Shown: positions 7,966 to 16,400 of the stretch, piece by piece
Numbering within the stretch: position 1 is the stretch's first letter
Layout: every line of letters begins with the position of its first letter
Origin: Faecalibacterium sp. UBA1360
GTDB lineage: Bacteria > Bacillota > Clostridia > Oscillospirales > Ruminococcaceae
Assembly: GCA_002306375.1 (NCBI GenBank)
Contig: DBRU01000071.1
Location: forward strand, 1-53,583
Direction of reading: 5' to 3'
Length of the DNA stretch: 53,583 nt
Program-made: the position numbers and the translations under genes
Notes under the pieces: model-generated
What the model saw: the letters and a program-made list of their open reading frames with translations, nothing else
Told to the model about the DNA's origin: nothing
The model's database searches: none

Positions 7966-8952
7966 ATGATCATGACCAAAAAAGCCTTTGCCAAATACCT
8001 GGGCAAGCTGCTGGCCTTTGCGCTGGCGCTCTGCCTGCCCTTCGCCCTGCTCATCGCCTCCATCGGCTTTGTGCCCGAGACCAGCCAGCAGAGCCTTCTG
8101 TATACCTTGCACTATAAGCTGGACCTTCTGCGGGATACCCCCGGCGGCGACCGTATCCTCATTGCCGGGGGCTCGGCCAGCGAGTACGGCGTCCAGTGCC
8201 AGACCATCGCCGACGCCACCGGCCGCCCCACCCTGTGCGTGGGGGTCACGGCCTACCTGGGCATCGACATGTACCTGAACATGCTGGACCGCTACGCCGA
8301 ACCCGGCGACACCGTGATCCTCATGCTCGAGCACCTGATGCTGCGGGGCACCGGGGTGGACTACATGGTTCTGTGGCAGGCCTGCGGCACCGACCCGGAC
8401 GCCTGGGCCTGCGTGCCCGCCGACCTGTGGCTGGGGGCGGCGGCCAGCGCCGGGCGGTATCTGGCCCAGCGGTGGCCCGCGGGCTGGACCCCCTGGCAGG
8501 GGGTGAGCCTGACCACCTACGACTACGCCCCCGGCCAGACCCCGCACAGCGAGGACTTCGGCCCCCTGGGGGACGTGATCCTTGAGCGGGACAACATCCT
8601 GGAGCACCGCTACAACACCCAGGACCCCGTGGCGCTGGGACCCGATATCCTGGACTCTTCGGCGGTGGGCTCCATCACCGACTTTGCGGAGCGCATGCAG
8701 GACAGGGGCGTCCAGGTGCTGTTCGCCCACGCGCCCCTCAACGCCCTGTGCCTGACCACCGACGCGGAGCAAAACGCCGCCTATGCCCGGGCGGTGCGCG
8801 ATGCGCTGGGCCTGCCCGTGCTGGTGGATTACCCCGACGCCGTCATGGACGCCGATTGGTTTTACGACAGCAACAATCACCTGAACAGCGCCGGCGCCGC
8901 GCTGTATACCCAAAAATTGCTGGATGCCCTCGTCCCGCTGCTGGCCGGGTAG
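7966..8952 (+). CDS. SGNH-like acyltransferase/esterase partner of the MBOAT protein
   Basis: 328 residues, one N-terminal membrane anchor (about 12-34) and an extracytoplasmic domain. The SGNH-like elements are IAGGSASEYG with candidate nucleophile S70 and a C-terminal DSNNHLNSAGA block with D301 and H305. This is a D-x-x-x-H arrangement shared with the second SGNH gene at 37993. By analogy with AlgX and DltD it would transfer or help transfer acyl groups delivered by the MBOAT protein encoded 14 bp upstream. No clear Shine-Dalgarno precedes ATG 7966 (or ATG 7972), so translation is probably coupled to the upstream gene. Reaction and polymer are inferred. Confidence 0.8.
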   Translation: MIMTKKAFAKYLGKLLAFALALCLPFALLIASIGFVPETSQQSLLYTLHYKLDLLRDTPGGDRILIAGGSASEYGVQCQTIADATGRPTLCVGVTAYLGIDMYLNMLDRYAEPGDTVILMLEHLMLRGTGVDYMVLWQACGTDPDAWACVPADLWLGAAASAGRYLAQRWPAGWTPWQGVSLTTYDYAPGQTPHSEDFGPLGDVILERDNILEHRYNTQDPVALGPDILDSSAVGSITDFAERMQDRGVQVLFAHAPLNALCLTTDAEQNAAYARAVRDALGLPVLVDYPDAVMDADWFYDSNNHLNSAGAALYTQKLLDALVPLLAG

Positions 8953-8953
8953 T

Positions 8954-8976
8954 TCCCGCCACAGCGGGATTTTTTT
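8954..8976 (+). terminator. Intrinsic terminator
   Basis: A short stem (TCCCGC with GCGGGA, loop CACA) followed by seven T directly after the SGNH-like gene. Confidence 0.85.
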
Positions 8977-9288
8977 GCCTGTCTTGTGATTTTTGTGACA
9001 ATATCGGTTCGCCGGGATTTGTCAAAAACCGCAATTTTTGCAAGAATAATTTTCACAAAAAATCGGTTTCCCTTTTGCCAACGGTTCCGCTGGGCGGAAC
9101 GCCATCCGCCTGCCCGGACCACCCTGCGGACTGCGGTTCCGCCAGCCGGAACACGCGGGATGCACCGATCGGGGCGGGGGGTTGCCAACTCCTGCAATGG
9201 CGCAAATCATGGAAAGATGCTACACTGATATAGACAAAACAAGCGCGGCGCGCCACGGCGGCCGCCGACAAACATCAGGAGGGTCAAT
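8977..9288 (+). other. Gene-free region upstream of the phosphofructokinase gene
   Basis: No ORF with a plausible ribosome binding site. 8980-9060 is AT-rich and contains a Rex-like element (8985-9002: TTGTGA, six bases, TGACAA, one mismatch from a palindrome) and a TTTTCACAA element near 9051. 9083-9152 holds two related hairpins, GTTCCGC-TGG-GCGGAAC (9084-9100) and GTTCCG-CCAGC-CGGAAC (9136-9152). An extended -10 follows at 9217-9226. Confidence 0.55.
9218..9226 (+). promoter_or_regulatory. Extended -10 promoter of the phosphofructokinase gene
   Basis: TGC-TACACT with only a weak -35 (TGGCGC, 9198-9203, 17-bp spacer). The same TGC-TACACT appears at 19193-19201. The gene starts about 60 bp downstream. 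Confidence 0.45.
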
Positions 9289-10521
9289 ATGGCAAAAAAT
9301 GCGATCGTGGGCCAGTCCGGCGGCCCCACCTCGGTCATCAACGCGAGCCTGGCGGGTGTGTATGAAAGCTGCAAGCGCCGCGGCGCGGGCAAGGTCTATG
9401 GCATGATGCACGGCGTGGCGGGCCTGCTGGAACGCCGGGTCTGCGTCCTGGACGAAAAGCTGACCTGCGCCATGGACATCGAGCTGCTCAAGCGCACCCC
9501 GTCCAGCTACCTGGGCAGCTGCCGCTACAAGCTGCCCGACTGGCACACCGCCGAGGGCGAGGCCGTGTACCAGAAGCTGTTCGACATCCTGAAAGAGCTG
9601 GACATCGGCTATTTCTTCTACATCGGCGGCAACGACTCCATGGACACCATCGGCAAGCTGGCCGACTACGGCGCGCACATCGGCAGCGAGATCCGGTTCA
9701 TGGGCGTGCCCAAGACCATCGACAACGACCTGATGGTCACCGACCACACCCCCGGCTACGGCAGCGCGGCCAAGTACATCGGCGTGGTCATGAAAGAGAT
9801 CATCCGCGACGCCACGGTTTACGGTACCAAGTACGTGACCATCGTCGAGATCATGGGCCGCAACGCCGGCTGGCTGACCGCCGCGGCCGCCCTGGCCCGG
9901 GCCGAGGACTGCGAGGGCGTGGACATGATCTGCCTGCCCGAGATCCCCTTTAACGTGGACCGCTTTGTGGAAAAGGTCCGCCGCATGCAGGAGAAAAAGC
10001 CCAGCATCGTCATCGCCGTGTCCGAAGGCGTCAAGCTGGAGGATGGCCGCTATGTGTGCGAACTGGCCGACGACGTGCACGCCGTGGACGCTTTCGGCCA
10101 CAAGGCCCTGACCGGCACGGCCCGCTTCCTGGCCAACACGGTGGCCCGCCGCCTGGACACCAAGACCCGCTGCATCGAGCTGTCCACTTTGCAGCGCTGC
10201 GCCGGGCACCTGACCAGCCGCACCGACATCACCGAGGCCTACCAGGTGGGCGGCGCGGCCGCCAAGGCCGCCTTTGAGGGCCACACCGGCGAGATGGTGG
10301 CCATCAAGCGCATCTCCAACGCGCCCTATCAGTCCACCACCGAGCTGCATCCCATCAGCGAGGTGGCCAACCTGGAAAAGAAGGTCCCGCTGGAATGGAT
10401 CAACGCCGACCACACCGACATGCTGCCCGAGTTCATCGCCTACGCCATGCCTCTGATCCAGGCCGAACTGACCCCCATCTATGTGGAGGGCCTGCCCCAC
10501 CACATCTACCTGCCGGAATGA
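9289..10521 (+). CDS. pfp: 6-phosphofructokinase, predicted pyrophosphate-dependent
   Basis: Cytoplasmic glycolytic enzyme of 410 residues converting fructose-6-phosphate to fructose-1,6-bisphosphate. Phosphoryl-donor residues indicate pyrophosphate rather than ATP. The motif is GGNDSMD with D116 where ATP enzymes have Gly, and PKTIDND with K142 where ATP enzymes have Gly. These are the two classical discriminating positions. Other family signatures are QSGGPTSVIN at the N-terminus, TPGYGSAAK and EIMGRNAGWL. Start ATG follows AGGAGGG. It is a single-gene unit with an extended -10 upstream and a very strong shared terminator downstream. The reaction would be reversible if PPi is used. The donor assignment is inference from the two residues. 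Confidence 0.92.
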   Translation: MAKNAIVGQSGGPTSVINASLAGVYESCKRRGAGKVYGMMHGVAGLLERRVCVLDEKLTCAMDIELLKRTPSSYLGSCRYKLPDWHTAEGEAVYQKLFDILKELDIGYFFYIGGNDSMDTIGKLADYGAHIGSEIRFMGVPKTIDNDLMVTDHTPGYGSAAKYIGVVMKEIIRDATVYGTKYVTIVEIMGRNAGWLTAAAALARAEDCEGVDMICLPEIPFNVDRFVEKVRRMQEKKPSIVIAVSEGVKLEDGRYVCELADDVHAVDAFGHKALTGTARFLANTVARRLDTKTRCIELSTLQRCAGHLTSRTDITEAYQVGGAAAKAAFEGHTGEMVAIKRISNAPYQSTTELHPISEVANLEKKVPLEWINADHTDMLPEFIAYAMPLIQAELTPIYVEGLPHHIYLPE

Positions 10522-10567
10522 TACCGGCGCCTTATACGCCATCTCCTGTATAAACAGCTTTCTTCCC

Positions 10568-10616
10568 AAACACGGCGGCCCCGCCTTGCATTGTGCAAGG
10601 CGGGGCCGCCGTGTTT
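10568..10616. terminator. Bidirectional terminator with a perfect 23-bp stem
   Basis: Arms 10568-10590 and 10594-10616 are exact reverse complements around a 3-base loop, with AAA/TTT at the base. It separates the convergent phosphofructokinase and ABC-F genes. Confidence 0.9.
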
Positions 10617-10618
10617 TG

Positions 10619-12103
10619 TCATGCTTCGTCCAGTGCCAGGGCGGCGGTGGCCACGGTCTCGCAGAACCTTCGGTCGTGCTCCACAAACAGCAGGGTGGGG
10701 GCGTAGCGCAGCAGCAGTTGTTCGATCTGCTCTCGGGCATACAGGTCCAGGTAGTTCAGCGGTTCGTCCCACACGTACAAATGGGCGCTCTCGCACAGGC
10801 TGCGGGCCAATAGCAGTTTTTTCTTCTGTCCCTCGCTCAAAGCCTGGGCCGGCTTTTCAAACTGGGTGCGGGCAAAGCCGAACTTGCGCAAAATGGCCAG
10901 AAACAGCGTCAGGTCCACCCCGCAGGCCTCGGCGTACGCCACGGGGGTGCCCCGCAGCTCGCCGGCGCTTTGGGGCACGTAGGAGATGCGCAGCCCCGCC
11001 GCCGTTTCCAGCAGGCCGGTGTGGTTCACCGGCTGCCCGCACACCAGGCGCAGCAAACTGGTCTTGCCGCAGCCGTTGCGCCCGGTCAGGGCCAGGCGCT
11101 GGCCGCCGTGCAGCTCAAAGCGCACGGGCGCGCCCAACGCCTTGCCGCCGGGGCACAGGCAAAGGTCGTTGGCCCGCACCAGGCAGGGGGCGTGGTGGGC
11201 CAGGGGGGACAGCTTCAGCGCCTCGGCGTATTCCAGATCGTTGAGCAGGGCCCGGGTATCCTCCACGGCCTTTTGCCGCCGTGCCTGGATGGCCTTGGCC
11301 CGCTTCATGCCCTTGGCCGCGATGTGTCCCTGGTACCCCCGGTCGGGGCGCAGGCCGCCGGGTCGGGCGTTGAATTTGGCGCTCTCGGCCTTGTGGGCCC
11401 AGCGGGCGGCGCGGGCCTCGGCTTCCTTCAGGCGGGCGATCTCGGTGCGCAGGCGCTGGTTTTCGGCCAGCTCCCGGGCGTCCCGGTCGGCCGTCTCCTG
11501 CCGCCAGGCGGTATAGTTGCCCTGACGCACGGTGGCCCCGGTGCGCTCCAAAGCCAGAATGTGGTCGCAGCTTTCGTCCAGCAGGGCCCGGTCGTGGCTG
11601 ACCAGCAAAAAGCCCTCCTCCCGGCGGCGCAGCCAGGTCCCCAGCAGGGCGCGGCCGGCGGCGTCCAGGTGGTTGGTGGGCTCGTCGATCAGGGGGTATC
11701 CGTCCGGCTGCAAAAACAGCAAAGCCAGCCGCACCCGGGTCTGTTCGCCGGGGGACAGGGTGTCAAAGGTGCGGTACAGGATCTCGGGCTCCAGGCCCAG
11801 GAACCCCAACTCCCGCACGAACTGCCAGTCGGGGGCGTCGCAGGCCGCCGCGGCCTCGGCCACGGTCTGCCCGGGGTCGGGCCCCGGAGCGGGGAAGCGG
11901 CAGAAGTTGGCGGTGGCCACGATCTGCCCGCCGTGCTCGTACTCGCCGCACAGCAGGCGCAGCAGGGTGGTCTTGCCGTACCCGTTGCGGCCCACGAGCC
12001 CCAGCTTCCAGTTGGTGTCAAAGCGGACGGTCAGATGTTCAAACACCGGGTCGTACTGCCCGGGATAGGTAAAACTCAGATCGGAGATCTGGATCAGGGA
12101 CAT
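10619..12103 (-). CDS. ABC-F ribosomal protection protein, ARE type (Lsa/Vga/CplR-like)
   Basis: Cytoplasmic ATPase of 494 residues that would bind the ribosomal E site and displace antibiotics such as lincosamides, streptogramin A or pleuromutilins. There are no membrane helices. Two nucleotide-binding domains are joined by a charged linker. Domain 1 has GRNGYGKTT, LSPGEQTR and LIDEPTNHLD; domain 2 has GRNGCGKTS, LSEGQKKK and the variant Walker B VWDEPLNYLD. That variant and the N-terminal DTNWKLGLVGRNG are what I know from Lsa/Vga-type proteins rather than housekeeping EttA/Uup. Start ATG 12103 lies 7 nt after AAGGAG; a longer in-frame reading would translate the leader. About 230 nt of leader with a mini-ORF and terminator hairpins precede it. 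The drug spectrum cannot be predicted. Confidence 0.88.
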   Translation of the reverse strand: MSLIQISDLSFTYPGQYDPVFEHLTVRFDTNWKLGLVGRNGYGKTTLLRLLCGEYEHGGQIVATANFCRFPAPGPDPGQTVAEAAAACDAPDWQFVRELGFLGLEPEILYRTFDTLSPGEQTRVRLALLFLQPDGYPLIDEPTNHLDAAGRALLGTWLRRREEGFLLVSHDRALLDESCDHILALERTGATVRQGNYTAWRQETADRDARELAENQRLRTEIARLKEAEARAARWAHKAESAKFNARPGGLRPDRGYQGHIAAKGMKRAKAIQARRQKAVEDTRALLNDLEYAEALKLSPLAHHAPCLVRANDLCLCPGGKALGAPVRFELHGGQRLALTGRNGCGKTSLLRLVCGQPVNHTGLLETAAGLRISYVPQSAGELRGTPVAYAEACGVDLTLFLAILRKFGFARTQFEKPAQALSEGQKKKLLLARSLCESAHLYVWDEPLNYLDLYAREQIEQLLLRYAPTLLFVEHDRRFCETVATAALALDEA

Positions 12104-12130
12104 ACACAGCCTCCTTTTTGCACAGCCGAA

Positions 12131-12169
12131 CAAACAAAACGGACCGCAGGGGCAAACCCCCGCGGCCCG
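12131..12169 (-). terminator. Intrinsic terminator inside the ABC-F leader (candidate attenuator)
   Basis: On the minus strand, a stem of about 13 bp with minor mismatches (CGGGCCGCGGGGG against CCCCTGCGGTCCG, loop TTTG) is followed by a T-rich tail GTTTTGTTTG at 12140-12131. It ends about 28 nt before the ABC-F start codon, so it would stop transcription before the gene unless disrupted. Confidence 0.75.
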
Positions 12170-12181
12170 CACCCGTCCCCC

Positions 12182-12289
12182 TCACCCGGGAACAGGCATG
12201 CAAAAAGGCGGCCGAATGCGCGGAGCGTCACCCCTGCAAAACGGCACGGCAAACAAAGCGGCTCTTGCCGCCTTTCGATCGTTCGCCAT
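12182..12289 (-). other. Possible 35-codon leader ORF, probably not translated efficiently
   Basis: An ATG five bases after the stop of the 6-codon leader opens a 35-codon reading frame (begins MANDRKAARA, ends MPVPG) that runs through both hairpin arms of the first leader structure. No Shine-Dalgarno precedes it, so translation would need reinitiation. Listed because it overlaps the attenuator structures. Confidence 0.25.
12202..12275 (-). promoter_or_regulatory. First, mutually exclusive hairpin set in the ABC-F leader
   Basis: On the minus strand the sequence AAAGGCGGC (12275-12267) can pair either locally (GCGGC-AAGA-GCCGC, 12271-12258) or with the distal GCCGCCTTT (12212-12204). The distal pairing is followed by five T and would form a terminator-like structure. 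The overlap of the two pairings is the typical design of an attenuator switch. Confidence 0.5.
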
Positions 12290-12293
12290 GCGT

Positions 12294-12314
12294 TCAGCCG
12301 GTGACGTTGCGCAT
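12294..12314 (-). CDS. Six-codon leader peptide upstream of the ABC-F gene
   Basis: ATG at 12314 followed by five codons and TGA, giving MRNVTG. It has its own ribosome binding site (GAGGTGG seven or so bases upstream). It starts about 30 nt after the expected transcription start and ends about 20 nt before the first hairpin, the position needed for ribosome-stalling control of attenuation. Short leader ORFs before hairpins are known for antibiotic-inducible ABC-F and erm genes. Translation of this one is inferred from ribosome binding site and location only. Confidence 0.55.
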   Translation of the reverse strand: MRNVTG

Positions 12315-12348
12315 CCTTCCACCTCGCGTTTCTGTATCTGTTGGGTCC

Positions 12349-12377
12349 AGCATACCATATCCGCGCCGCCCTTGCAA
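12349..12377 (-). promoter_or_regulatory. Promoter of the ABC-F leader transcript
   Basis: Minus strand: TTGCAA (12377-12372), 17-bp spacer, TATGCT (12354-12349). The start near 12342 leaves a leader of roughly 240 nt. The same TTGCAA-17-TATNNT pattern is seen at 30207 and 41370. Confidence 0.7.
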
Positions 12378-12390
12378 GCCCGGCGCGCAC

Positions 12391-12421
12391 AAAAAAGGCC
12401 CCCGGCCGGAGGGCCGGGGGC
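12391..12421 (-). terminator. Terminator of the M60 peptidase / cohesin-like operon
   Basis: Minus strand stem GCCCCCGGCC / GGCCGGGGGC followed by CTTTTTT, 27 bp beyond the stop of the cohesin-like gene. Confidence 0.88.
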
Positions 12422-12447
12422 AGGTACAGGAGATACGGGGCGATAGA

Positions 12448-13383
12448 TCAGCGGCGACGGAACACGATCACCAGGGCGGCGATGGCTGCGACGGCCGCTG
12501 CGCCCAGCAGCACCGGCACCCAGGGGAAGCTCGTGGCCTCGGTCGCGGGCGCCGTATCGTCGGCGTCGGCTTCGGGCGCGGGGGTGGCGGTGGTCTGCGG
12601 GGCAGGGGACTGATCAGGGGAAGGGGAGGCTTCGGGCGCGGAGGTGGTTTCGGGCGCGGGGGAGCTCTCCGGCGCGGGGGTGGTCCCGGCGGCGGAGCCG
12701 CCGGTCTGGCCGGAGGAAACCGTGCCGGAGACAGTCAGGGCGCCGCCCGTCGGGGTGGCGGTGGCCTGTACGGTCTGTTCGGTCGTGTCGGAATCGGCGT
12801 CCGAATCGGCAGAGGGCGCGGGGGTGCTTTCCGGTTTGGCGGAGGGCGCGGGGGTGCTTTCGGGCTTTTCGGAAGGCGCGGGCGCGGGCTTGGCGGTGCT
12901 CAGCAGGGCGGTGGCGGCGCCGCCCGCGTCAGGCTGCCGGGACCCAAAGGAACGGTCGGCTACCTGGAGCGAGTCGGTCAGGAACACCACGTCGGCTTCC
13001 ACCTCTGTGCCGTCGGCGCTGGTCAGGCAGATATCGCCCAGCTGGACGCTGCCGTCCTTGAGCAGCGCATCGCGGCCGGCCAGGTAGAGGGTCAGCTCGC
13101 CGGTGGCGTCGTCATAGCGGTACTGCTGCACGCCGGCGCTCAGCGCATCGCTGAACTCAAAGCTCACGCTCGCAACGTCGCTGCTGGCGGTGGGGGACAC
13201 CGCAAAGCTCATCTGCAAAGCGGTCACGTCCTGCGCTTCGTCGGCAGGCAGCTGCAGGCTCACCGCCGCGCGGTCGCCGTCGACCGTCAGGCTCACGCCG
13301 CGGGCCGCGCTGTCGGCGTAGGCGGGCATGGCCGCCAGGCACAGCGCCGTGCCCACAAACAGGCTGGCAAACAAATGTTTCAT
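12448..13383 (-). CDS. Membrane-anchored surface protein with cohesin-like N-terminal domain
   Basis: 311 residues. Signal peptide 1-23 (cut expected after AYA). A beta-rich domain of about 120-130 residues follows, whose spaced motifs (VSLTVDG, ALQMSFAV, YDDATGELTLYLAG, DGSVQLGDICLT) resemble a cohesin-type beta-sandwich. Then comes a roughly 120-residue Pro/Thr/Ser/Ala linker with near repeats of ESTPAPS, and a C-terminal helix (about 285-307) ending in FRRR. There is no LPXTG, so it is anchored in the membrane by the helix. It starts 25 bp after the stop of the dockerin-bearing M60 peptidase gene with AAAGGAG before the ATG, so both are in one operon. The layout suits a cell-surface receptor for the dockerin. 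The cohesin assignment is from pattern only and could be another Ig-like fold. Confidence 0.72.
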   Translation of the reverse strand: MKHLFASLFVGTALCLAAMPAYADSAARGVSLTVDGDRAAVSLQLPADEAQDVTALQMSFAVSPTASSDVASVSFEFSDALSAGVQQYRYDDATGELTLYLAGRDALLKDGSVQLGDICLTSADGTEVEADVVFLTDSLQVADRSFGSRQPDAGGAATALLSTAKPAPAPSEKPESTPAPSAKPESTPAPSADSDADSDTTEQTVQATATPTGGALTVSGTVSSGQTGGSAAGTTPAPESSPAPETTSAPEASPSPDQSPAPQTTATPAPEADADDTAPATEATSFPWVPVLLGAAAVAAIAALVIVFRRR

Positions 13384-13408
13384 GCAAAGCTCCTTTGTAT
13401 GTTGGCGG

Positions 13409-16400
13409 TCACGCGCCCACGCCGCCCAGGGTGATGCCGGGCAGTTCGCCGGGCAGGGTCACGGGCAGGGTGTCGGCGGTCAGGCGCTGACCTTCGTTGG
13501 TGGTGGCGTTGTCCACGCGATACAGTTCGACGCGCACGCTTTCGGGCAGGTCCAGACCGGCCAGGGTGTCGGGCTCGATCCAGTACACCCAGTAGCCTTC
13601 GCTCACTTCGCCCAGCTCGCCGTTTTCGGGGTCGGGCGCCAGAATGACCTGCTGGGCGACCAGGCTGCCCTCGTCGTCCACGCCGCCCACGATGTTGCCG
13701 TTTTCGTCAAACAGCAGCACCACGTTGTAGGCGGGGTTGCCCTTGTAGCTGCCGGTGAACACCAGCGAGCCTTCGGGGATGGTCTCGCCTTCGGCGAAGA
13801 GGAAGTCCGCGGTCAGGTAACCGATGCCCTCGGCGGTCAGTTCCACATTGTCGCCGGTGGGGCCCAGCACGTCCAGTTCGCTGATGGCGATGTCGGTGCC
13901 GGCGGGGGCGTTCACCACCAGGCGCAGCTGGCTGGCGTCGTAGGTGCACACCCAGGGGTCGTTGTTTTCGTTGCGGAAATAGACGGTGTTGACTTGCTGG
14001 CCGTCAAAGCTGCCGGCGGTCACGGTGGTCCACTGGCTGCCGTCGGCGCTGATCTGGATCTCGTAGCTCTCGATGGGGCTGCCTTCGGTCACCGTGTACT
14101 TGAAGGCGGTGACGCCCAGCGTCTTGTGGAAGTCCAGGGTCACAACGGCCTGGCCGGATTCGGCGCGGCCGATGTAGGTGGTGGTCTTGTCGTTGTCGAT
14201 GACCTTGTCGATGGCGGCCACGGGGGTGGGCTCGCAGGGATCGTGGTCGCCGGCATCCAGATGGCTGTCCTGGTCGGAGACCATGTTGGTGGCGACGGTC
14301 CACAGCGACTTGTCATAGCTGCCGTCGTGGCTGATCTTGACCGTGGGCAGGCTCACGCTCTGGGAACGGTTGAGGAACTTGTCCACCGCCACGATCTCAT
14401 AGGTGACGGCGCGGTTGTTCAGGGTGGTGATGGTGTCGGTGTAATGGTCGGTGGTGGTAAAGCCAACGACTTCGGCGCTGGGCTGGCCGTCGGCGTAGGT
14501 GATGCGGGTGATCTCGTAGCCCAGCAGCGCCTCGACGTCCACGGTGCTCGACAGGGTCAGTTCCACCTGGTTGGGGGTCTGCTCGCTGACAAGGGCGGTG
14601 GAGGCTTCCAGCCACACGTCCTGCCCGGCGATGGTGGCGCCGGCGTCATGGGTCATGGCATAATCCCGGGCGCCGTCGTTGACATAGTACACGGCGCGGG
14701 TCTCGGCGGGGAACTGGGCGGCGTAAGCCGCGGTGACGGCGTCGGCCTCCAGGCCCCAGCGCAGGAAGAAGTCGGTCAGGTCACGCTGGGCGGCCGCGCA
14801 GGCCAGACGCATGAAGTTCTGGTCCGCGTTGCTGCCCAGGGTCAGGGCCACGCCTTCGGGCTGGGGCGCGGCGGCAGGGGTGCGGGCGTAGGTGTCGATG
14901 CGGGCGAACAGGCGGCTGTTCAAAAGGTCGGTATAGTTGTCGTAGATCTCGTACTCGTAGCCGGTGTCAAAGGCCAGGTGCAGCTGCCAGTACATGGCCA
15001 GGTCGGTGAACACGTCGTCCGAATGTCCCATCACGCCGCTGGTGACCCGGCGGTAGATGGCGTCGTAGCCGAAGCGCACGCCTTCGCTGGACTGGGACAC
15101 CTGGGCAAAGTAGTTGTTGGTCACCTCAACGACGGCGTACACGCCCTGGTTGATGTTGTGGCCGACCTCGTGGGCGATGCCCCAGCCGAAGAAGCTGCCG
15201 CTCTCATAACGGCCGTTTTCGTCCAGCTGCACCACGCTGCCCTGGGCCAGGCCGGGCACGGAGCCCCAGCCGATGCCGATGTGGTTGCCGGCGGCGTACA
15301 TGAAGGCCCCGGCGAACATGCGCTGGTAGCGGATGTTCAGGTGCTGGGCGGGCAGGCGGTTGCGGTCGCCCGCGCCGGCCAGGTCGGTCAGGCCCTTGTG
15401 CTGGTAGAACAGGGTCATCATCTGGTCCATGGCGTTCATGGAATCCAGCAAAGCGGCGGCCTTGGCGGCCGTGTCGCCCGAAAGCCCGGCCAGCAGCTGC
15501 TGGGGCGGCACCGAGATCATCATCTGATCCAGCAGGATGTCGGTGGTGTTGAGGATGCACTCCTCGGCGTTGTATTCGTGGTCGATGGCAGTCTTGCCGG
15601 ACCCGGCGTGCAGGGTCTCGTGCAGCTCGGGCAGGGAAGCGACGTAGCTTTCCAGCTCGGCCACATAGGCGCTTACACGGGCCAGGCGTTCGCCCTCGTC
15701 GGTGATGCCGTACAGGTCCAGCACGGGGATCTTGGTCCCGCCGCCCACGCGTACGGACAGCTGGGCGTTGTCGTTGCTGCCGGTGTACTGTACATACAGC
15801 GCGCCGCCGTGTTCGGCGTCAAAGCTCACCAGTTCGGGCACGCTGATCTCGTTGCGGCCGTAGTTCAGGGTGATGGGGCGGCCGCTCACGGTGCCGGACT
15901 CGGCATTGAACTGGGTCGCGATCAGCTGCAGGGGCGCGGCAGAGCCGGTCTGGCCGCCGTTGCCGCCCACATACACCACCAGCTCCTCGCCGGCGTAGGC
16001 GCTCACGCCCAGGGGCTGCCAGGCGTTCAGGCCGGTGAAGCCCAGGTGGTTGTCCTTGGCGGCGGTGATGGTGGTATGCACCTGCACCGCGTCGTTCAGT
16101 TCGCTTTCCAGCAGGCCGCGGGCGTTGTTCAGTTCACGCTGCAGGGCCTCGCGGTCGGGGTGGTACTCGCCGCTGACTTCGTCGGGGGTATCCAGGCGGG
16201 TCTGCAAAGCGGCGATGCGTTCTTCGTCCACCTCGGGAGCCAGGGTCAGATGCAGGTCGTCGGCGTACAGCGCCAGAATGTCGTCTTCCAGGCTGTCGTA
16301 GGTGTGGAACCGAAGCTCCGAAATGCTGATGGGGGTGTTGTAGTAGCTGTAGCCCACGCACACGCGCAGATAATCGGTGGTCACGCCGCCGGGGATCTTG

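Noticed and set aside
12680..12900. Repeated GGCGCGGGGGTG-type DNA, considered as a CRISPR or satellite repeat
   Set aside because: It is the in-frame coding of the Pro/Thr/Ser/Ala linker of the cohesin-like protein (PAPS and APES repeats); irregular units, no spacers.
12118..13434. Plus-strand Gly/Arg-rich frame of 438 codons across the ABC-F leader and cohesin-like gene
   Set aside because: It runs opposite to a promoter, two terminators and a gene with a signal peptide; extreme Gly/Arg composition.
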